Shown here piece after piece: positions 62,641 to 64,000 of a DNA stretch of 64,000 nucleotides. Origin of the DNA: CAZBEL01 sp964628055 (GTDB lineage: Bacteria > Fidelibacterota > Marinisomatia > Marinisomatales > TCS56). The number at the start of each line of letters is the position of its first letter. Within the stretch, counting starts at the first letter, position 1. A model generated the notes under the pieces. It was not told the DNA's origin and did not search any database. It saw only the letters and a program-made list of their open reading frames with translations. The stretch spans positions 1-64,000 of the forward strand of contig CAZVNL010000001.1 in the NCBI GenBank assembly GCA_964628055.1. Reading direction: 5' to 3'. The translations under genes were made by a program, and so were the position numbers.

Positions 62641-64000
62641 TTATTCCGCGGGGAGTTTTAAATAGAAAGCATTCCCGGTTGGATTATTCGGTTCCACCCA
62701 GACTTCCCCTTCATGGGCGCGGGCAATTCGCTGTGCGATGGCCAGTCCCAATCCGCGACCACGCTTCCGCCCCTCCCCTAACTGCGTTCGTCGTTCGAAA
62801 ATGCGACGATAGTCATCCCGGGCGATTGGTGTACCAAAATCCTTTACGGCAACAATAATATTGTCATCCTGACGTTGAGCTTCCACGACAATTGTCTTTC
62901 CCTCCCGGGCGTACTTGATGGCATTGCTGAGATAATTCTTTATTACTTCGGATATTAGAAGGTTCGCTTTTACGGGTAGGGGCCCATCTACCCTCTTCTC
63001 CACGGTCATACCTGCGTCTTCCAGCGCTAGGCTGAACTCCTTAATAGTATCCTGAATCACCGCGGCTAAATCGATGTGTTCCTTCTCAATTTCTTCATTT
63101 AAGGCTACCTTACTCAAGGTAATAGCATTTCTAATGACCTGTAATAAGCTGTCACTGCTGTCCTTGATCAAATCAACCATTTCATTCCCTGGAAATTCAT
63201 CCTGCATGACTTCTGTCATTCCTTGAATAACTCCGGCGGGATTCTTTAAATCGTGAGTAATTATATCCAGGAGTAAATCTTTCATTTCATTCGTAGCTGC
63301 CAATTGTTCTGACAAGGAATGGTAATGACTTTCAGAACGTTTTAAGTCCTCGATATACTGTTTACGCTCCTTAATGCTATGAAAAGCCATTACGCTCCCT
63401 ATCAATTTCCCCTTTTGCTTCATGGGTTTAACTACATAAGCTATCGGTATTTTCTTACCAGCTCCCGTCCAAAATACGTCATCATAATTTTCATATTCTT
63501 TTCCAGTGACAATAGCCCGATATAAAGTACATTTGTCCGCGTGGCTCTTTGATTTCTTTTTTATAGGTGGACAATGAATCGTAGCGTGGATATTTTTACC
63601 TAAAAGTTGTCCTTTTGGATAACCCAAGGTTTGTTCTGCTTCAGGGTTTAAGTAGGTAAACATGCCAGTAGATGAAATGACACCCACACCTTCCCCGATG
63701 GTAGATGTAATGCCCTTTAACCATGCTTCACTGGTTCGTAAATCCTCCACAGCTTTCTGGATATTATTAGCCATGATATTAAAGGCATGGGCCAGTTTAC
63801 CGACTTCGTCATGATTATCGGTCGGTAGATGTACATCGTATTTCCCTTCTGCAACGTAACGGGCAGCAGCCTCCAGTTGGAGAATCGGTTTGGAAAAAAA
63901 GTGACTGAACGCCAAGGCAATTGTAATTCCCAAGGACAAAATCAACCCTATCGTGATAAGGGTTGTCCGTGTGTTTTTCCGAATCCAGGCGTTCATAGGC
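62641..64000 (-). CDS. HAMP-PAS sensor histidine kinase (5' end cut by window)
   Basis: The visible part has over 450 residues. It begins with a membrane helix (LITIGLILSLGITIALAF), then HAMP (about 30-85), a PAS domain (about 90-215) with a Cys-rich loop (HCPPIKKKSKSHADKC), HisKA (phosphoacceptor His in ITHDLKNPAGVIQG) and HATPase (NYLSNAIKYA, VKDFGTPI, GRGLGLAIAQRIA). The frame is open to the end of the window and the helix is the second one expected, so a periplasmic sensor domain and first helix lie beyond 64,000. No response regulator gene is in the window. Confidence 0.9.
   Translation of the reverse strand, partial: PMNAWIRKNTRTTLITIGLILSLGITIALAFSHFFSKPILQLEAAARYVAEGKYDVHLPTDNHDEVGKLAHAFNIMANNIQKAVEDLRTSEAWLKGITSTIGEGVGVISSTGMFTYLNPEAEQTLGYPKGQLLGKNIHATIHCPPIKKKSKSHADKCTLYRAIVTGKEYENYDDVFWTGAGKKIPIAYVVKPMKQKGKLIGSVMAFHSIKERKQYIEDLKRSESHYHSLSEQLAATNEMKDLLLDIITHDLKNPAGVIQGMTEVMQDEFPGNEMVDLIKDSSDSLLQVIRNAITLSKVALNEEIEKEHIDLAAVIQDTIKEFSLALEDAGMTVEKRVDGPLPVKANLLISEVIKNYLSNAIKYAREGKTIVVEAQRQDDNIIVAVKDFGTPIARDDYRRIFERRTQLGEGRKRGRGLGLAIAQRIARAHEGEVWVEPNNPTGNAFYLKLPAE

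Overview
The window carries the core genes of a bacterial chromosome: two tRNAs, an ECF sigma factor, leucyl aminopeptidase, acetyl-CoA synthetase, RmuC and a dipeptidyl peptidase IV. Base composition is near 50% GC. A secreted nuclease ends in a FlgD-like C-terminal sorting domain (YPNPFN near its start), and lipoproteins, outer-membrane barrels and a NamZ (DUF1343) protein are present. Together these suggest a Gram-negative member of the FCB lineage, such as Calditrichota, KSB1 or Marinimicrobia. The sequence alone does not fix the phylum. Most genes lie on the minus strand in tightly coupled operons, many with ATGA overlaps.

Region 1 (1-13,968) is housekeeping and accessory. It holds a HAD phosphatase/BtpA pair, tRNA-Gly, and an operon of an eIF1/SUI1 homologue, a metallophosphatase, a rhodanese and a MauE/DoxX protein. 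The metallophosphatase reads through an in-frame UGA where the family has Cys, with a SECIS-like hairpin directly after it, so it is probably an undescribed selenoprotein. Then come a CPA1 antiporter, the secreted nuclease, a DUF5706 (PycTM-like) membrane protein coupled to a collagen-like lipoprotein, tRNA-Ala, and a DPP4/uracil-DNA glycosylase/oxidoreductase operon. Region 2 (14,092-32,100) holds a PpiD-like chaperone, a thiolase-fold protein without its catalytic Cys paired with a DUF35 protein, a decayed barrel gene, an ECF sigma/anti-sigma/Spy-like operon, a helicase-nuclease, RmuC, HD hydrolase, PepA, Acs, a PEGA lipoprotein and a thioesterase. Region 3 (32,532-38,119) is an operon of a Na+:solute symporter, NamZ-like protein, barrel and UMF1-type MFS permease, possibly for cell-wall sugar salvage.

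Region 4 (38,287-61,896) is the main metabolic feature: about 23 kb of co-directional genes for anaerobic degradation of aromatic acids through benzoyl-CoA. One MarR-controlled promoter lies at its head, with a perfect palindrome in the -35/-10 spacer. The cluster encodes an acyl-CoA ligase, 4-hydroxybenzoyl-CoA reductase (HcrABC) with its molybdenum-cofactor maturation genes, class I ATP-dependent benzoyl-CoA reductase (BcrCBAD), the dienoyl-CoA hydratase (Dch), the hydroxyenoyl-CoA dehydrogenase (Had), the ring-opening hydrolase (Oah), and two sets of beta-oxidation enzymes leading to acetyl-CoA. Inside it is an extra BcrB-like subunit plus an HgdC-like activator flanking a ketopantoate-reductase-like enzyme. 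This looks like a second ATP-driven radical reductase or dehydratase of unknown substrate. No ferredoxin, ferredoxin reductase or glutaryl-CoA dehydrogenase gene is in the window. Region 5 (61,982-64,000) is a six-helix membrane protein and the 3' part of a HAMP-PAS histidine kinase cut by the window edge. Bases 1-265 hold no gene I can support.
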